From assembly GCA_029747585.1 (NCBI GenBank), contig JAPEVF010000121.1:38931-102930 (forward strand): 64,000 nt of DNA, read 5' to 3'. The notes below the pieces were generated by a model. That model had not been told where the DNA came from and made no database searches. It saw only the letters and a program-made list of their open reading frames with translations. Below are positions 23,238 to 36,188 of this stretch, in pieces. Each line of letters begins with the position of its first letter. The first letter of the stretch is position 1. The stretch comes from Pleurotus djamor (taxonomy: Eukaryota > Basidiomycota > Agaricomycetes > Agaricales > Pleurotaceae). The translations under genes were made by a program, and so were the position numbers.

Positions 23238-23793
23238 CAACCGACTTACCCAGACTAGGTGGCGCTCGAGAGCGCCTAAACCACCTTGCTTCGGGTTGGG
23301 ATCATGGTGGCTACCCCTTGGTGACCCTTCAAGTATTTCCAGTGTGTGTGGGCCTTGTCTTTTTTCACAAATACTACAAATGCACTGTCATGGCCACAAG
23401 TTACAGCACCTCGCCGCCCAACCTCCGGTTGGTCGGGCTCGGTGCGCTGGTAACGGGTACCGGTGAAGCTTCAAAGCTGCGACCGACACTCCTGGTGCCC
23501 CTTTATCTTGGCAGAAACCGAAGCGCCGCCACTCGGACTTGCAAAACGCATCACTACTATATTAGGAAGGATTGCGAACAAGATTGTGTAGCCTCTCCCG
23601 CTCTGGCGCTCTGGGTAGAAAGGCGCCCAAAAGACCCTTAATCAAGGGCCGAAACACACTCCATATAGGCATACATGTCATATTAGGTGATTTATGGGTA
23701 AACAATTGACCTTGCTGAAGCAAGGTGATTATTCTCCTTTTATCACCCTCAGGGACTAGTGAAGGCGAATTGGTGGCCTGTCTTCGCAGGCCG

Positions 23794-23800
23794 TATAAAA
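23794..23800 (+). promoter_or_regulatory. TATA box of family A copy 2
   Basis: TATAAAA lies 36-42 bases upstream of the chosen ATG at 23836, followed by a short leader. It supports that start codon. Confidence 0.65.
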
Positions 23801-23835
23801 AGGTGGGTTTAACAAGATGTTGACACAGAAGCAAC

Positions 23836-26800
23836 ATGCACCTCAGTGCTCTCCTCCTTGGGGGATGCATGCTTTCTCTCGTCCCCCTCTCTCAAGCTCA
23901 ACGTTTTCGCGGTCAAAGCAACGGAAGATTGGCTAATGCAGCACAGCACCTCCCCTTCCTCCAGGTTTCATCTACGCGTCGACATCCTCAGCCGTTGCTT
24001 TGACATTTGAAGCGACTGGAACCACAGTCGCGACATCTTTGACCACAACTTCTACCGCCCCAATCTCTAGTAGCGTCTCGGCTACAAACACTTCATTGGT
24101 AATCCCAAGCACCACTCCACTCTTTACGAGTTCAATAGTTTCAAATGCGGAATCACCTACCAGCTCAACGTCATCGTCGGTATCCGTTGCAAGCTCTGAG
24201 TCGGCAATCCCTACTAGCATCTTGGAGCGAAGAGCCGCGATTCCAGCTTGTCTCAATCCCGTTGAAGGTTCTTGCTATAATCTCGCGGCTAATTGCATCG
24301 ATTCAGTCAACTGGGGGGTACGTCTACACCTTTGTTTACCAGATGACCCGTCATTGAAGTCCCCATCAGAATCGGGATCACATCTGGAGTATCCAATCAT
24401 GCGTGGCGGCTGCTACTTGCTATGGAGTGCGTCACACCTGCATGGCCGAAAATATCTCACCAATTGACACACAGGTCGGCGACTTGATGTCAAGCGTTAA
24501 CTGTCAGACGGGGTTTTCTCTGGACAATGCGGACGAGGAGAATCTTGACTACAATGTGAGCGCACTTCTCCTAGAATCGGTCATGAACCCCGATGCTAGC
24601 ATCTACCAGATCTACGCCAGTATTGTCGGTTCATGTGCTTGGGATCCTAACGGCTGGTGTGTAATTATTGCCTTCAGAATCCGCTCGCACTCAATCGCCT
24701 TTGTCTTTCAGCCCAATAACAGGGCAAAACTACATCGACTTTTACTATGGCACTCTTACCTTGATCAATACGGGATCTTGGCCAAGGTAAGTATCTCCTC
24801 TCTACCGTTATATGAGGAAAGTCAGTTTATGGCCACATAGTGATGGAAGCATCGTCCCCGGGTTCTGGAGTCCTATTCTCTCTTGGGCTGCCACTGGTAC
24901 AACCATACCGTATAGCAAGTAAGCGTGCAATGTCCTTATACCATCCGTGTCACTGTTTACACAGCAACAGCTTCAACGATTGGTTGCATTTCTCAACTTT
25001 CCCCCCTGTTTCGACGACGGTCAGTGGTATTTTTAGCATTGACGTGAGGATATGTAAACATCCTTGCTTAGATTACCTATCAACCACCAGCAACATATAC
25101 TGCAATCCCTTGGAGTGAGTGCCTTTGGATTGCTATTCCTTCACTTCGCTAAGTTCTAACTAATGGCAGATCCCAACCCGGTGCCACCTCCCGGTGCCAT
25201 ATCACAGACATTCGTCCGTTCTGAAGCAACAGTCATCATTGCTATACCCACAGTAACTGTGACCATCACTGTTGCAGGAGCGACCGTCACTGTAGCCCCT
25301 GGGGGCACCCCTGTGAATGGAATGGTCCCCATAGACGTTACCCAACCTGGCGCTATCACGCCAACATTCAGTATGTGTTCTCAGATCGATATCATTACCA
25401 TTTCAAACCCTGACCCTTCTGTAACAATAGACTTCAATCCTGTACCACCTGCGACTGCATCCTCGGTTACCTTTGTGTCGGGCACGTGGACGAGTATTGT
25501 TGCCGCTCCTACATCCTCAGACGAGCCCGTCACTGTTGACGGCCCTCCGAACGATGGAGACGACGATGACTCGAATGATTCATGGATATTAACTCTTGGA
25601 TTACTTGGGTTGTTCTTCCTGGGCAGTATCCCGTCCTCTGTAGCTGTCATTGGTGCTGCGACCCCCGCACCAACACCACCTCCCGACTGGCCGGACCCAA
25701 ATGACTGGGTTGCTCCTCCGCCACCCCTAGGAAGTGGCAACCCAAATCCCGGTGACGACGACGATGACGACGATGACGATGGAAATCCCGAGGTCTGTTT
25801 CACTTTGCCACCATTCACTCTGCCTTATGATGGTGGAACACCAGAAGATGAACTTCGCCGTCGGAAACTTGACTTGGGAGAATACAAGAATGTGACAACT
25901 CGTTCGAACAGACTCTGGAAACGGAAACAACGCTGTTAATACCCTTCTGCCGCTCTACGATATGATTTTTTGACTTGTGACCTGCAGATATTCGTTTGGG
26001 CGATTGTCCAGATCCCAATCACAAATATCAACTCACCGACTTCANGCATGGGCGCTGCAACCTGGTACACGCTTGACCCCCCACCCGGCCCCCATCCTCC
26101 CAATGCCAATACAAACATCCAAGTTACGGCTGGTGCAACTCACACGAGCAATGATGGGAAAGTCAGTACGTAACATGTCGTTTATTTCTTTGCATCACTT
26201 CTCGTCGCTCAGCATTCTTCAAAGAGGAACATATCTTCGAGTAAGTTTCTCCATACTCTGAATTAGAAACGTCTTGTGGCAAGCTACTCACCATTCTCAG
26301 ATTCCGATTTATCAAAGACTTCGTCAATGAGCAGTTCAATACACAAGCGAACGGAGACTGTGATTGGTACTAGAGTTCCTACCCCTTCTCTTGCGAAGAT
26401 CAATGATTTCTTAGGCTTGAAGACAATATATGGGAGTCATCTCAGCGCAATGGCGAGCTCACGAAACATACCATTCTTAAGGCTATCGATCATGTGAGTT
26501 CCAAGTCGATGACAAAAGGCTCGTCTCAAGGATTTATTTAGACCGATAATTGTGTATGGGTTGATAGAGGTTTGTTCTCACCTTCTGGCTAGCCGACCCA
26601 TCCTCACCCGTTGCCTTCGCAAATTTAGCAATCAACAACGGTTCGTCCATAGTCCTTTTGGTTGACGAAGATAAGATGGTCACATGTTGTTCGTAGCCAA
26701 GTCCTATGTTTCCGACAACACTAAAGGTGCACCAAACGACCCACCGCTCGCTGACCACATCGACAGGCTCAATAGCCTGGTGCCAACAGCAGAAGGCAAT

Positions 26801-27986
26801 CAAATCGAAATGCTCATCCGTTCGTTTGGCATGCTCGGACAATGTCAGCACACTCTATAAATCGTTTGTCATATCACTTGATTGACGCAACAGCTCTCAA
26901 GACCTCACTTTAAACGCAAATGCCCTCGTCTCCACCGCTAATAAGGTTCAGAATGCCCTCGCGAAGATCACGCCTACTACGCCTGTATATCCACCCCTTG
27001 ATGTAAGGTTCAACAATTACTTCAGGGGGACTATGGCACAATTCTCCAATCGCATAACGTACGTGACTCACGATTATGAAACGAGATGACACACTCAGGA
27101 TGGGCAAAATTCAGATCCCGAGGAGTCAATATGCTAGACTACTACCGTAATCGAATGGACGAAATCTTACTCGACGCAGTCGCCAATAACCCGCCTGGTA
27201 ACCCACTCCCCACCGTTCCACAATGCCGGGCTGTATATCACGACGCAACGGTGAGTTGTACCAGCGGTTGCCTCGTCTTTGCGATAATCTCTGATGATCT
27301 CGGTGGATTCGTACCCGGCTACAGAACGGAGGTCTTAATTGGCAGGTGCGTAGATCACTAGGGCTAACCCGGGCACTGAGTGAATGGCGTTTCATAGGTC
27401 CTGGTTCCCCAAGCCATCCCCCATCCCGACTGCAATGTTGCGGGCCACTGGACGGGTTCATTCATCCTCTATTACGATCTGAATAACGGATTCCCAGTGA
27501 CTTACACGACTAACCCCAATTTTGGGATCGTAGCCCTTGGAGCAGTGCGTGCTTCTATTGTTCTGTGCCGGTTTCTGCACACTCAATTTTTCTGATATTC
27601 AGAGGTTTTTTGGTCTGATGCATTCGGCTTCCCAATGGATTTTCTACGATGTAGACCTTACACAACACTACGGGGCCACTTGTACTGGGATACACTGGCT
27701 CACCCTTGCTGCCTTTGGCGTGCCGACGAATCCCAGCTATAGGATTGCAACTCTGGATCAAGATTGTCCGCCAGTCGCTGGCCCTGGTCTCTCAAACCTG
27801 CATCCTGTCGACCTTAATGGCAACCGTATGGTCTTGCTCAACAATTTCAATGACGGGACTGATGAGTTTGGTATTGACTGTGGGTCGTCACTGAACGCTG
27901 TTCAAACTTGCATTGCCCATATGAATGCAGTAGACGGGATTTTGAATGGGTACTCGTCGATTCCTTTCCTGCGTTTCCAAGGGTAG
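23836..27986 (+). CDS. Family A large secreted/membrane protein, copy 2 (complete)
   Basis: Function unknown. It starts with a signal peptide (MHLSALLLGGCMLSLVPLSQ, then AQRF). The first intron is 53 bases, from 23911, with a CTAAT branch point. A Ser/Thr-rich, probably O-glycosylated stretch follows, then a Cys-containing region (NPVEGSCYNLAANC, HIWSIQSCVAAATCYGVRHT). After SCAWDPNG and SFNDWLHF come a Val/Thr-rich segment, a hydrophobic segment (WILTLGLLGLFFLGSI), a Pro-rich stretch and an Asp run. The C-terminal half carries MGAATWYTLDP, RFIKDFVNEQFNTQ, RFNNYFRGTMAQFSNRIT, HWTGSFILYYDLNNG and the end IPFLRFQG. I count roughly 18 introns and more than 1000 residues. The N at 26045 shifts the frame; ignoring it gives LTDFSMGAATWY, matching copy 1. 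The exons are otherwise open, so the gene looks functional. Confidence 0.78.
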
Positions 27987-28358
27987 TTTTAGTCGGTGCA
28001 AGTAGAAATCCTTGTCTTCGTGGTATTGATGCTACTGGGCGTCTTCACTGCTCGAGCTTATTTGAACCTTTGTTGAACCATTGATGATCCCCAGCTTGCC
28101 GTTCTCGCCGTTGGGCGCCCTTTGACTGGGTCGCTTCAAAGCCTTCAACCTTGTGAACAGCTAGTCTAAAGACCTTGCTTTATAAAAGAATGTTACGCGT
28201 AGTCTAACCAAAAAACTTCAAGTCACTACAGTGTGACCACATTGAATGGATATCGGGGCGAAGCTCTGGGTGCACAATTCATCGATCCCACGAAGTAATA
28301 ATGATACAGCAGGTGCATTTGTCTGAATAAGACAAGGGGGACGCGGAGAGCTCTTCGC
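27987..28358. other. Intergenic, 372 bases
   Basis: This separates two genes on the same strand. No element is recognisable apart from weak TATA-like sequence (TTTATAAAAG at about 28180-28189), a possible promoter of the Sld3-like gene. Confidence 0.45.
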
Positions 28359-30054
28359 ATGTTTTCCCTTCGAACGAATACCGTACCCAAGACACCAGGC
28401 GTAGCTGACGACTCCTGTCTCCTGTCATGCGACGCATGTGATCGCATTCATTTCCGAACCTGTGTCTCTTTGATAGCGACCATGATCTGCACCGTCGCTT
28501 CATCGTTTTACACCCTCTTCTCGCCGCGCGCTCACAAATGGACTGCAAATCAGGAGAAAACAATTGCAAAGGACTTTCCGTTCACCAACATACGTGACGA
28601 AACCCCGGATCAGTACCTGGTGCGGAATTATCTGCAATACCTCTGGCTACCCCAAGTACGCGTTTCGCTCTGTCTGTGCCTCAGTCTTGCTGAACAAACC
28701 TGCACCATAGTCTATCATGCCCCTTGAGTTTCTCGTACCATCACTGCAACGGGTGCAAGTCGCGTCGTCGTCATCACATCACCCACTTCATTCCCTTCTC
28801 GAACCAATCCTTTTGACTCCTCGAACCACAACCAACAAATATCAGGTAGAACTGTCGCAAATCATGGCAGACAACGGGGGAGCGGGGGAGGTTGAAGAAG
28901 CCATGATGTGGTACGTGTTTGGACACGAGAAAGTAGAGGAAGACGCGTCGAATCCTGAAGGAGACGCGTCTGAGCGATGGAAAAGGAATTGGTTGAAGAG
29001 GATGGAGCAACGCGAGTACGTTTGACCAACTGTCGAGCTTTCTTGGAGCTCACGGAATAGAGTGCAAGTGCAGATTCTGCTGTACATGTTGAAACTGTCC
29101 TTGCCGCCTCCCCCTCCGCCAGACACGGTTGTATCTCCGAAAAAGCGTAAACACGGCAAGCAAACTGACGAGTCCAAGTCTCTTCCACCGCCAGAAGACA
29201 CATTAGAGTCTTTTATGGACAAACTTTCCATGTGGCAACTCGTTGAATCCCTCGATCCTAATCACGGCCTTCAAAAGGACAGTCTCGACTGGACACAAGC
29301 TTTTTGTGAGCGTATCGTGGAGCCTCAGTGCGTTCGTTCATGCATAATGAGGACCCTTAACTCATACTTTGAGGATAGGTTCAAAACTGTATTGCCTGAA
29401 TTTTGCGAGCTGCTACGCTCTAAACTCTTCCGAACGTCCCCCTTTTCCGATGATTCACGTTCATCTCGTTCACCATCTCCGGAACCCAAGCCTACCAAGC
29501 CACGAGCTGGGTCTACCATCCGTGAAACCGAAGTCATCAAAGCTTCCTCTAATCGTAGTCTGTTACGCGTACGGTCACGGTCTCTATCCGTCTCGCTGGC
29601 ACAAGAAGAGAAAGAACGCGCAGCCAGTGTCGGGTTAAGCAAGAGAAGACCTCTCAACCGTGAAGTCAGCATGTCGAGGGTCTTCAAAGCAAAGCCCAAA
29701 CCTCAAGAAAACACGGCGGCGGCTACAACCGTGAAACAAGTTGACAAGACGAAGGTTGCTAAGAAGTCTATGCGAGACTTCGGCAGAACACTGGTTGAGG
29801 AGACTCCTGAGAAGCCGAAGGTGTTGGCGAGGACGAAGGTTCCGACGCGAGCCCCGACCCGCGCTACGTTGATCAATTCTCAGACATCGATCACTGTGGA
29901 AAACGACGACGATGAAGAGATATGGGAGTTGCCAACTGGATCTCCATTGCTTCGCTCCATCTCGGAAGAAGACGAACCCTCCCTCTCTTTGAAGAGATCA
30001 AGATACCCTTCTTCAGTCATGGACACCCCTAGTAAAAGACCACGCGGGGAATGA
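28359..30054 (+). CDS. Sld3/treslin-like DNA replication initiation protein
   Basis: Sld3 loads Cdc45 at replication origins after CDK phosphorylation. Four exons join in frame. The N-terminal part reads WTANQEKTIAKDFPFTNI, YLVRNYLQYLWLPQ, then SIMPLEFLVPSL. The next block (MWYVFGHEKVEE, WKRNWLKRMEQRE|VQVQILLYMLKLSL) and then DWTQAFCERIVEP|FKTVLPEFCELLRSKLF match what I recall of the fungal Sld3 core domain. The rest is disordered and basic, with many Ser-Pro and Thr-Pro sites (RSPSPEPKP, EETPEKPK, VMDTPSKRPR) suitable for CDK, as expected. An upstream exon cannot be excluded. The identification rests on remembered family patterns and should be checked by profile search. Confidence 0.6.
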
Positions 30055-30184
30055 GGATTTTGTCTCTGTCTATGCAAAGTTCTGTGGAATCTATTTTGAA
30101 GTCATTTGTGCCTTGAACTCGGGGGGCACTTAAGTAGACATAATATGCGTAAACGTTACCGACTCAAGGCGTCGCGAAATGAAA

Positions 30185-33100
30185 TTATGCTAAACCAGCC
30201 TCTGCTGCAAGGGAGAAGAAGATGGACTCCTTATTCTCGAGGAGTTTTGCGGGAGAGTCAAGCTCAGCGATCTGTTTAATAGCTCAGGTTGGGGCAGAGT
30301 GATAGAGGCAAAGGGCTTACTTGACCGTTGTTGAGCACAAGGATGCGGTCGTACTCCATAATGGTGTTTAATCGATGTCTAGGAAGTAGGAGTGTGAGAT
30401 TTTTGTGGGATGCCAACGATGGATAAATCACGTACGCAATAGTGAAGATGGTTGTCTCAACGAAGGCGGGTCCTCTTATAATTTCTTGGATGGCGCGATC
30501 GGTGTCTAGATCGACGGCGGAAGTCGCTGAGAATGAAATAAGGTTATCAACTTAGAGGTGCCTCGACCAGTTCGCTTACCTTCATCAAGAACGAGGATCT
30601 TTGCCTACAGATGGATCGCAAAGGTCAGTACAAGCATCCCCAGACGGGATCGAAGAAGCAGACCTTGCGTAGTAAAGCACGCGCGAAGCATAAAAGCTGT
30701 CGCTGACCAGATGACATTGAAAGTCCGCCTTCTCTAACAGGAGCATCCAGTTTTTCCGTCTGACTTTCAGCATATTCCTTGAGATGTGACTATCGAAAGA
30801 GATGAATGAGCATGGAAGGGTGAGTAGGTCAGTTGAAGGGATACACACCTGCGCGAGAGCGTGCCAAATGTCAGCGTCGGTATATTCGTTCAGCGGGTCG
30901 ATGTTGTCACGAAGTGTTCCTTCGAAGAGATCGGGAGATTGCGGCACGATGGCGATAGATGAGCGCACTAGAATATCGGGGGTGAGTACAGTCACCAGGG
31001 AATCAACAATGGACCTTACAATCATGGAGCCCAATTGTGGTAATATCGACACCGTCGATGAAGATGGTACCTTCGGCCGGCTCAATGATTCGGAAAAGAG
31101 CGAGCAGTAGCTAATAGAATTGTGAGTCTCTAGCCTTATTTATAGGCACCGAGCTTCAGTAGAAAGTTACTTACAGATGATTTCCCAGCGCCGGTTCGTC
31201 CACAGATACCGAGTTTCTCTTTCGGACGCTAAAGGCAAGTAAGAATTGAAAGACGGAAGGAGAATGGAAAGAGACTTACGATGATCATCGATACCTTCTT
31301 CAAGACAAGATCAAGCTCAGGGCGATATCGTGTTGAATATTCCCTATTGAAAATTATTAATCTTTGCGTAGGGGGGATCTTCTGAGAAGGCAGACCTGAA
31401 CTCAACCTCTCCTTCCGAAGGCCAACTTTCCGTGGGCTTGTTCTCGGGGATCTCCATGGCACCTTCCGAGGGTAGTTCAATGTAGTGAACCATCCGTTCG
31501 ACGCTAACAATGTTCTGCTCCACTTCGCTAGCCGATCGGACGACCCAATTCTGGAAGATAGGTCAACGAGCGACAAAGCAGATAAGAAAGGTGCGGCACA
31601 CCAAAGAGGAGGTCGTATTGACGGCATATGACAGCACAAATCCAACGAGGCCAGCGTCCACGCCCGTAGTCATCAAAGCTACCATAGCCAGTAGAGCAAC
31701 GAACAGAATGATCATCGCGCCAACGAACTCGAGTCGCACGGCCAACCAACGATTCACTGATATGCTGGGCAGGTAGCAAATCTGATTGCGGTCAATTCGA
31801 CGTTCATTTGCTTGTTTGAAGATTTCCTGCTGTAGGAATGCCCTGATGGTATCGGCACCAGCGAGTGATTCCGAAAACCAGGCAAAGATGGGCGATTTGG
31901 AAACAGCGTCAAGGCGCTTGAGTTCTCGAGAAGTTGCTAAGTAATACCTAGAAAATTAAAAGGTGATCAATGTGTCACAACAACGGAGATGCCACCTACG
32001 TCATGACTCTGGAATAAAACCAGCCAAGAGGGAGAACGGCCAACAAGAAGGGAGGGAAACTAACGCCAATCACGATGACGATGGATAGGCAGACAGCCGA
32101 AGTACGGCACAGATTTGTGATCATCTACGACACGGTGAGGAAACGAATTTTAGTCAATGACGGATGGAGCGCTCACCCTACCAAGAATTTGGTCGACAAC
32201 GTAGGTGTCGCGTGAGAAGAGGTTTAGAACTCTGAAGGATCACAATGAGAGGCTTGAACGACGCCGGCAGCAGGCTGACTTACCGTCCTGTGGGAGTCAA
32301 CTCAAAAAAGCTCAGAGGGGCACGCAAGACGGAGTACAACATCTATTTCAGCCTCCTTGAGTAGCGTGAAGGGGGTAGATGAGAAATAGCGCACCGAGTC
32401 ATGAAGCTTATGTGCACTCTTAATGGTGCACAGAACCAGCATCAAGACAGCGGCGAGGCCGCCAAGCAATGTCGAAGACAAAGAGAAACCACCATAGAAA
32501 AGAAGGAACTTGAACATGCCCTCATTGCTACCCGTCTGTCTGTTATGTTCTCCCCAGCTACGGAGAGTCAAGTTGGCAAAGACGGAGAGCAACTGTTGCA
32601 ACAAAACAGCGATGATATAGAAGACGAAGCCGCTTTTCGTAGCCGCTTCCACGTATTGGGCGTACACTTCGCGTTTTACGCGTCCTTGTTCGGAGTGTTC
32701 TTTGCTGATACCATCAGAGGATGCACGGGGAGGTGGTGGAGGGGCTAGTTTTGCTTTCGTGAAACTATTGCGATGGCGTAACTTCTCGTTGAGACTACCA
32801 TAGTCTTCGGCGCTAAAGGTATCTTGGTTGAAGGACCCTTCCTTGGGAGTGGCGCTACCACTTCCGCTCCCTTGGCGGAAAGGCGTCGAAGCGCCAGAGG
32901 AGTTGCCACTGGACAAAGTGCCGTGACCACGACTGCGGAGGCGGGGCTAAACAAACGGTTGACCGGATAAAAGCAAAGAAACTTACACAAGTTTGCCTAT
33001 CTCGCCGTCCGCATCTGCGATCAATACGCCTGGGGAACCACATTCCAGGATGATACCGCGACGAATGAAAGCCAGTTGATCGAAATAACGAAGGAAGGAT

Positions 33101-36100
33101 ATGCTATTGGTAACTAAAATGCGAGCTTTGGTTGCCAATAAGCCTTGAGGACCGATTACATGGTCTAAACAAAAATTATAAGATTAATCGCTGTTAGATT
33201 AAGATCAAGTGTGTGACTAACCGAAGACATGCCTCGCGACATGAGAGTCGACAGCGGCAAGAACATCATCTAACAGGATGCTAATGACCCGAAGCGATTC
33301 AATGATTGGTACAAAGGAAAGCGGGAAAGACTTACAGGTCGGCACGGGCATAGACTGCACGGGCGAGAGAAAGGCGAGCTCGTTGACCACCGCTGAGCTG
33401 TGCCAAAAAGTCTAGCTCATGGAAGGATGGAAAAAACAAACGTAATTATCTTACCGTGATACCCTTCTCACCAACCTCGGTCATATCGCCATCTGGCAGG
33501 AGAGCAAGATCGGGTCCAAGAGCACAAGCCTCGATCACCATATTGTAGAACGTTTCGTCATACTCGTGCGAAAACAAGATATTTTCTCGGACAGAGGCGG
33601 ACAACACCCTATCAAATGTATTTAGGAAAGGTCATCGGAGGACTAGATGAAGGTCTCTCACCATGGGTTCTGCGGCGCATAGGAAACGGTCCCAAAGATA
33701 TTGACTTCGCCTTCGGTACGCGTCATATTGCCGATGATTGCAGAGAGCAGACTAGTCTATGAAAAGGTCCCTTGATGGTTCTGGACTGTGAAGGAGAAGA
33801 GGAACATACCTTTCCTGCGCCTACTCGCCCTAGAATACCAACAAGTTCGCCCTTCCTGACAGTAAGATTGATATTTTCCAACGCAGGTGCGGAATCCTTT
33901 CTTGACCACCAAAATTCAGCATCCTTGATTGACAATACCTCATCGCCGATCTTCAACGCTTTACCCTGGACGATCGTACGTGCATCGCTTTGAAGCTCTT
34001 CAGCGCTCAAGAAGTCGGTCAAGCGCCGAACGGATACAATCGCCTCTATGATGTTGGAAGTAACTTGAGAGAACTGCCAAGAGAGCAATTCAGTACGACA
34101 TGATATGCATGGTGATAAACGGTGGGCTTACCATGGCCAACGGGAACTGGAGAAGCATGAATAAAGAAATGGCAGGGAAGATAACATCGGCAGTAAGCGG
34201 TTTATCTAATGTGACAGCCGCAGTGGCCAATGAGCTGAACGCGACCAGAAGCGGTATTCCACCCCACAAGGTTGTACTCAGTGACTGTTGGAGTCTGTTA
34301 GAAGATGTAATGTAAAAGATAGGTCAAAGAACTGACATTGGTCAAGCCAATGCGCTTGAGCATCTTGAGTTCTAGGTCATTACGGACGTGGAGGATTCGT
34401 CGGATGAATGCATTCTCCCAGGCGTAAAGTTTGATACTAGAGGGCATATTGAGAAAAGTGAATGGGTATGGAACAAAACGAACCTCTTGATATTGTTGAG
34501 GAGTTCACTCATGAGTCTTGTGCGCTTGTCTCGGTTCTTCATCTGTTCCTCCTGCATTTTCTTTTGGATCCTAGCAATGACTTGGGGTACAAGTCAGTGC
34601 GGACCTGAGTAAGAGGTGCAGAAACCATACAGGTATTCAACGGGATGGAGAAGATCATGATGGCAACGCCAACGAAAGCTGCCCAGCCGAGGAGATGGTA
34701 CAGCGAGATGAAAGCAAGGATGATCTAGACACAGGGTGTGAGCGCACGTAGCCTTTGTGGATCTGAGAAAATGATATATACCTGGAAAGGACCTGACCAG
34801 ATGATTAGTCGGCTATTTACAGCAGAAACAGATGTGGTTTACCTGAGATAGCGATCAGGCCGTAGGTGCATAAGTCTTGCAAACGTGTAGCATCGACGGA
34901 CATGAGGTTGACTATGTCTCCTGTGGCTCTTCCACGCTCCTCGTTTGAGAGGACAAGAGCCTTCGAATAGATGACTGTGACTAAGCCTGCGCGCACTCGC
35001 ATGCCCGTTTCAAAACAGCGTTGGAAGTACTGCAGAAGCAATGTTAGTGAACCTTAAAACACTCGGAACACTCTGCTTACCTGATTGAGAGTGACTGTTT
35101 GCATCATTGAAGCTGCAAACATCAAGAACGCGTAGGCAAATCCTTGTGCAGGGGTATCGCGAGGCCCGAACCCTGGTTCAGAGCGCGTATCTTGATAGTT
35201 GCTGATGTATGCCAGAAGCAACCGCAATAATTGGGGTTGAATGAACGCTAGCGAGTCCTGTCCGATCTTAAGCACAAGCGCGAACATGTATTCGCTACCA
35301 TATGAGCGGAACAACGCGACCCAAAGGGAGGAGGTATGATCTAGTGCATCTTTCAGCTTGTGTCCCAAATTGGCGGCGGTATCTTGGGGAGGCAGTGATG
35401 GCAGATCGTGTTCCGTGATGAACTGCGAGGCACCCTTCTTCATCAATGGCGTCATCCAAGAGAATGCCTGTGATCGGCGTAAGATTCTGATTTCGCATGA
35501 AGCTGGGTAATAACTCACCCATTGGCTGTATATATTCGCAGTCAGAAGAGGCGACTCTACAAAGTCACCTCCCTCGACCTGACCCAGCTCTGGACCATAG
35601 CATTCCAAGATGAACGCGACTGCGCCCAAGCCGGCAGCAGTCCATTTCAAAATGACCAAGCGTCTGAGATGATCAAAGTCGTCCTCAAGAAAGATGGTAC
35701 GCGTCCAAACGAATTGTGCGGTCAAGTAGAGAGGCCAGAAGAGAAGAAGGGCCGAAGACGAACGCCGGGTTCGGGTGTGATTGAACCAGGTTAACGCACC
35801 CGCCGAAACAAGGGTTATGGGTTCCAAGATGTAATACTGCAAGACAGGGACCGTCTCTTTGAAATGCAAAATTAGGGCAAGATTCGTAATACTGGTCGAA
35901 ACCGCCGCGGCGAGCAGAGCCTACATCCAAATTCGGCTCAGTCACTGATTGTAGTTTCTGGTCAGGGACCCAATGACGCACCAGTTTCGCATAAAGAATA
36001 GTTCTACTTTTGAAGTCTCGAGCTTTCGCATCGGTGAACGACAATTCGAGAACGCGAAGCACTGCGATGATCAAGAAAGCTACGAGAATCGAGGAGTTTA

Positions 36101-36188
36101 TGATGCCTTCTTCAAAGCATGGTGTCGTATCAAAAGTGCGTATTCGAGAAACGAACTGCCATCCTTCCGCGTCGCGACAAGAAGCCAT
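30185..36188 (-). CDS. ABC transporter, ABCC (MRP) subfamily
   Basis: Full-length ABCC exporters move glutathione conjugates, drugs or vacuolar substrates across membranes with ATP. The N-terminal TMD0-like membrane region starts [19 protein letters not shown] and includes [23 protein letters not shown]1 has a typical [15 protein letters not shown] segment. NBD1 has Walker A GRVGAGK, Q-loop SYAPQNPW, signature LSGGQRAR and Walker [13 protein letters not shown], in which Asp replaces the catalytic Glu as is usual in ABCC. After an acidic/Ser-rich linker and TMD2, NBD2 has Walker [11 protein letters not shown]-loop [18 protein letters not shown], signature [17 protein letters not shown] and Walker B AKILVLDE. 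The C-terminus reads [23 protein letters not shown] and ends AEAGLA. About 20 short introns are present. Substrate cannot be deduced. Confidence 0.9.

Larger units (their letters stand above)
22550..23835. other. Intergenic, F-box-like gene to family A copy 2
   Basis: About 1.3 kb contains a (TA)n tract at 22572-22588, an (AATG)n tract at 23219-23237 and a TATA box at 23794. A 137-codon open frame at 23228-23641 has no recognisable domain and is probably chance. Confidence 0.5.

Noticed and set aside
23260..23280. GC-rich near-palindrome (GGCGCTCGAGAGCGCC)
   Set aside because: Imperfect and isolated; no evidence that it is a site or terminus of an element.
23228..23641. 137-codon open frame upstream of family A copy 2
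   Set aside because: Begins in a microsatellite, has no recognisable domain and overlaps the presumed promoter region.
23836..27986. Family A as a GH18 chitinase or killer-type protein
   Set aside because: The DxxDxDxE catalytic motif of GH18 and LysM-type repeats are absent.
10398..36188. Iron-uptake gene cluster around the GATA repressor and ABCC transporter
   Set aside because: No siderophore synthetase, ornithine oxygenase or ferric reductase is present, and the transporter is MRP-type and 17 kb away.
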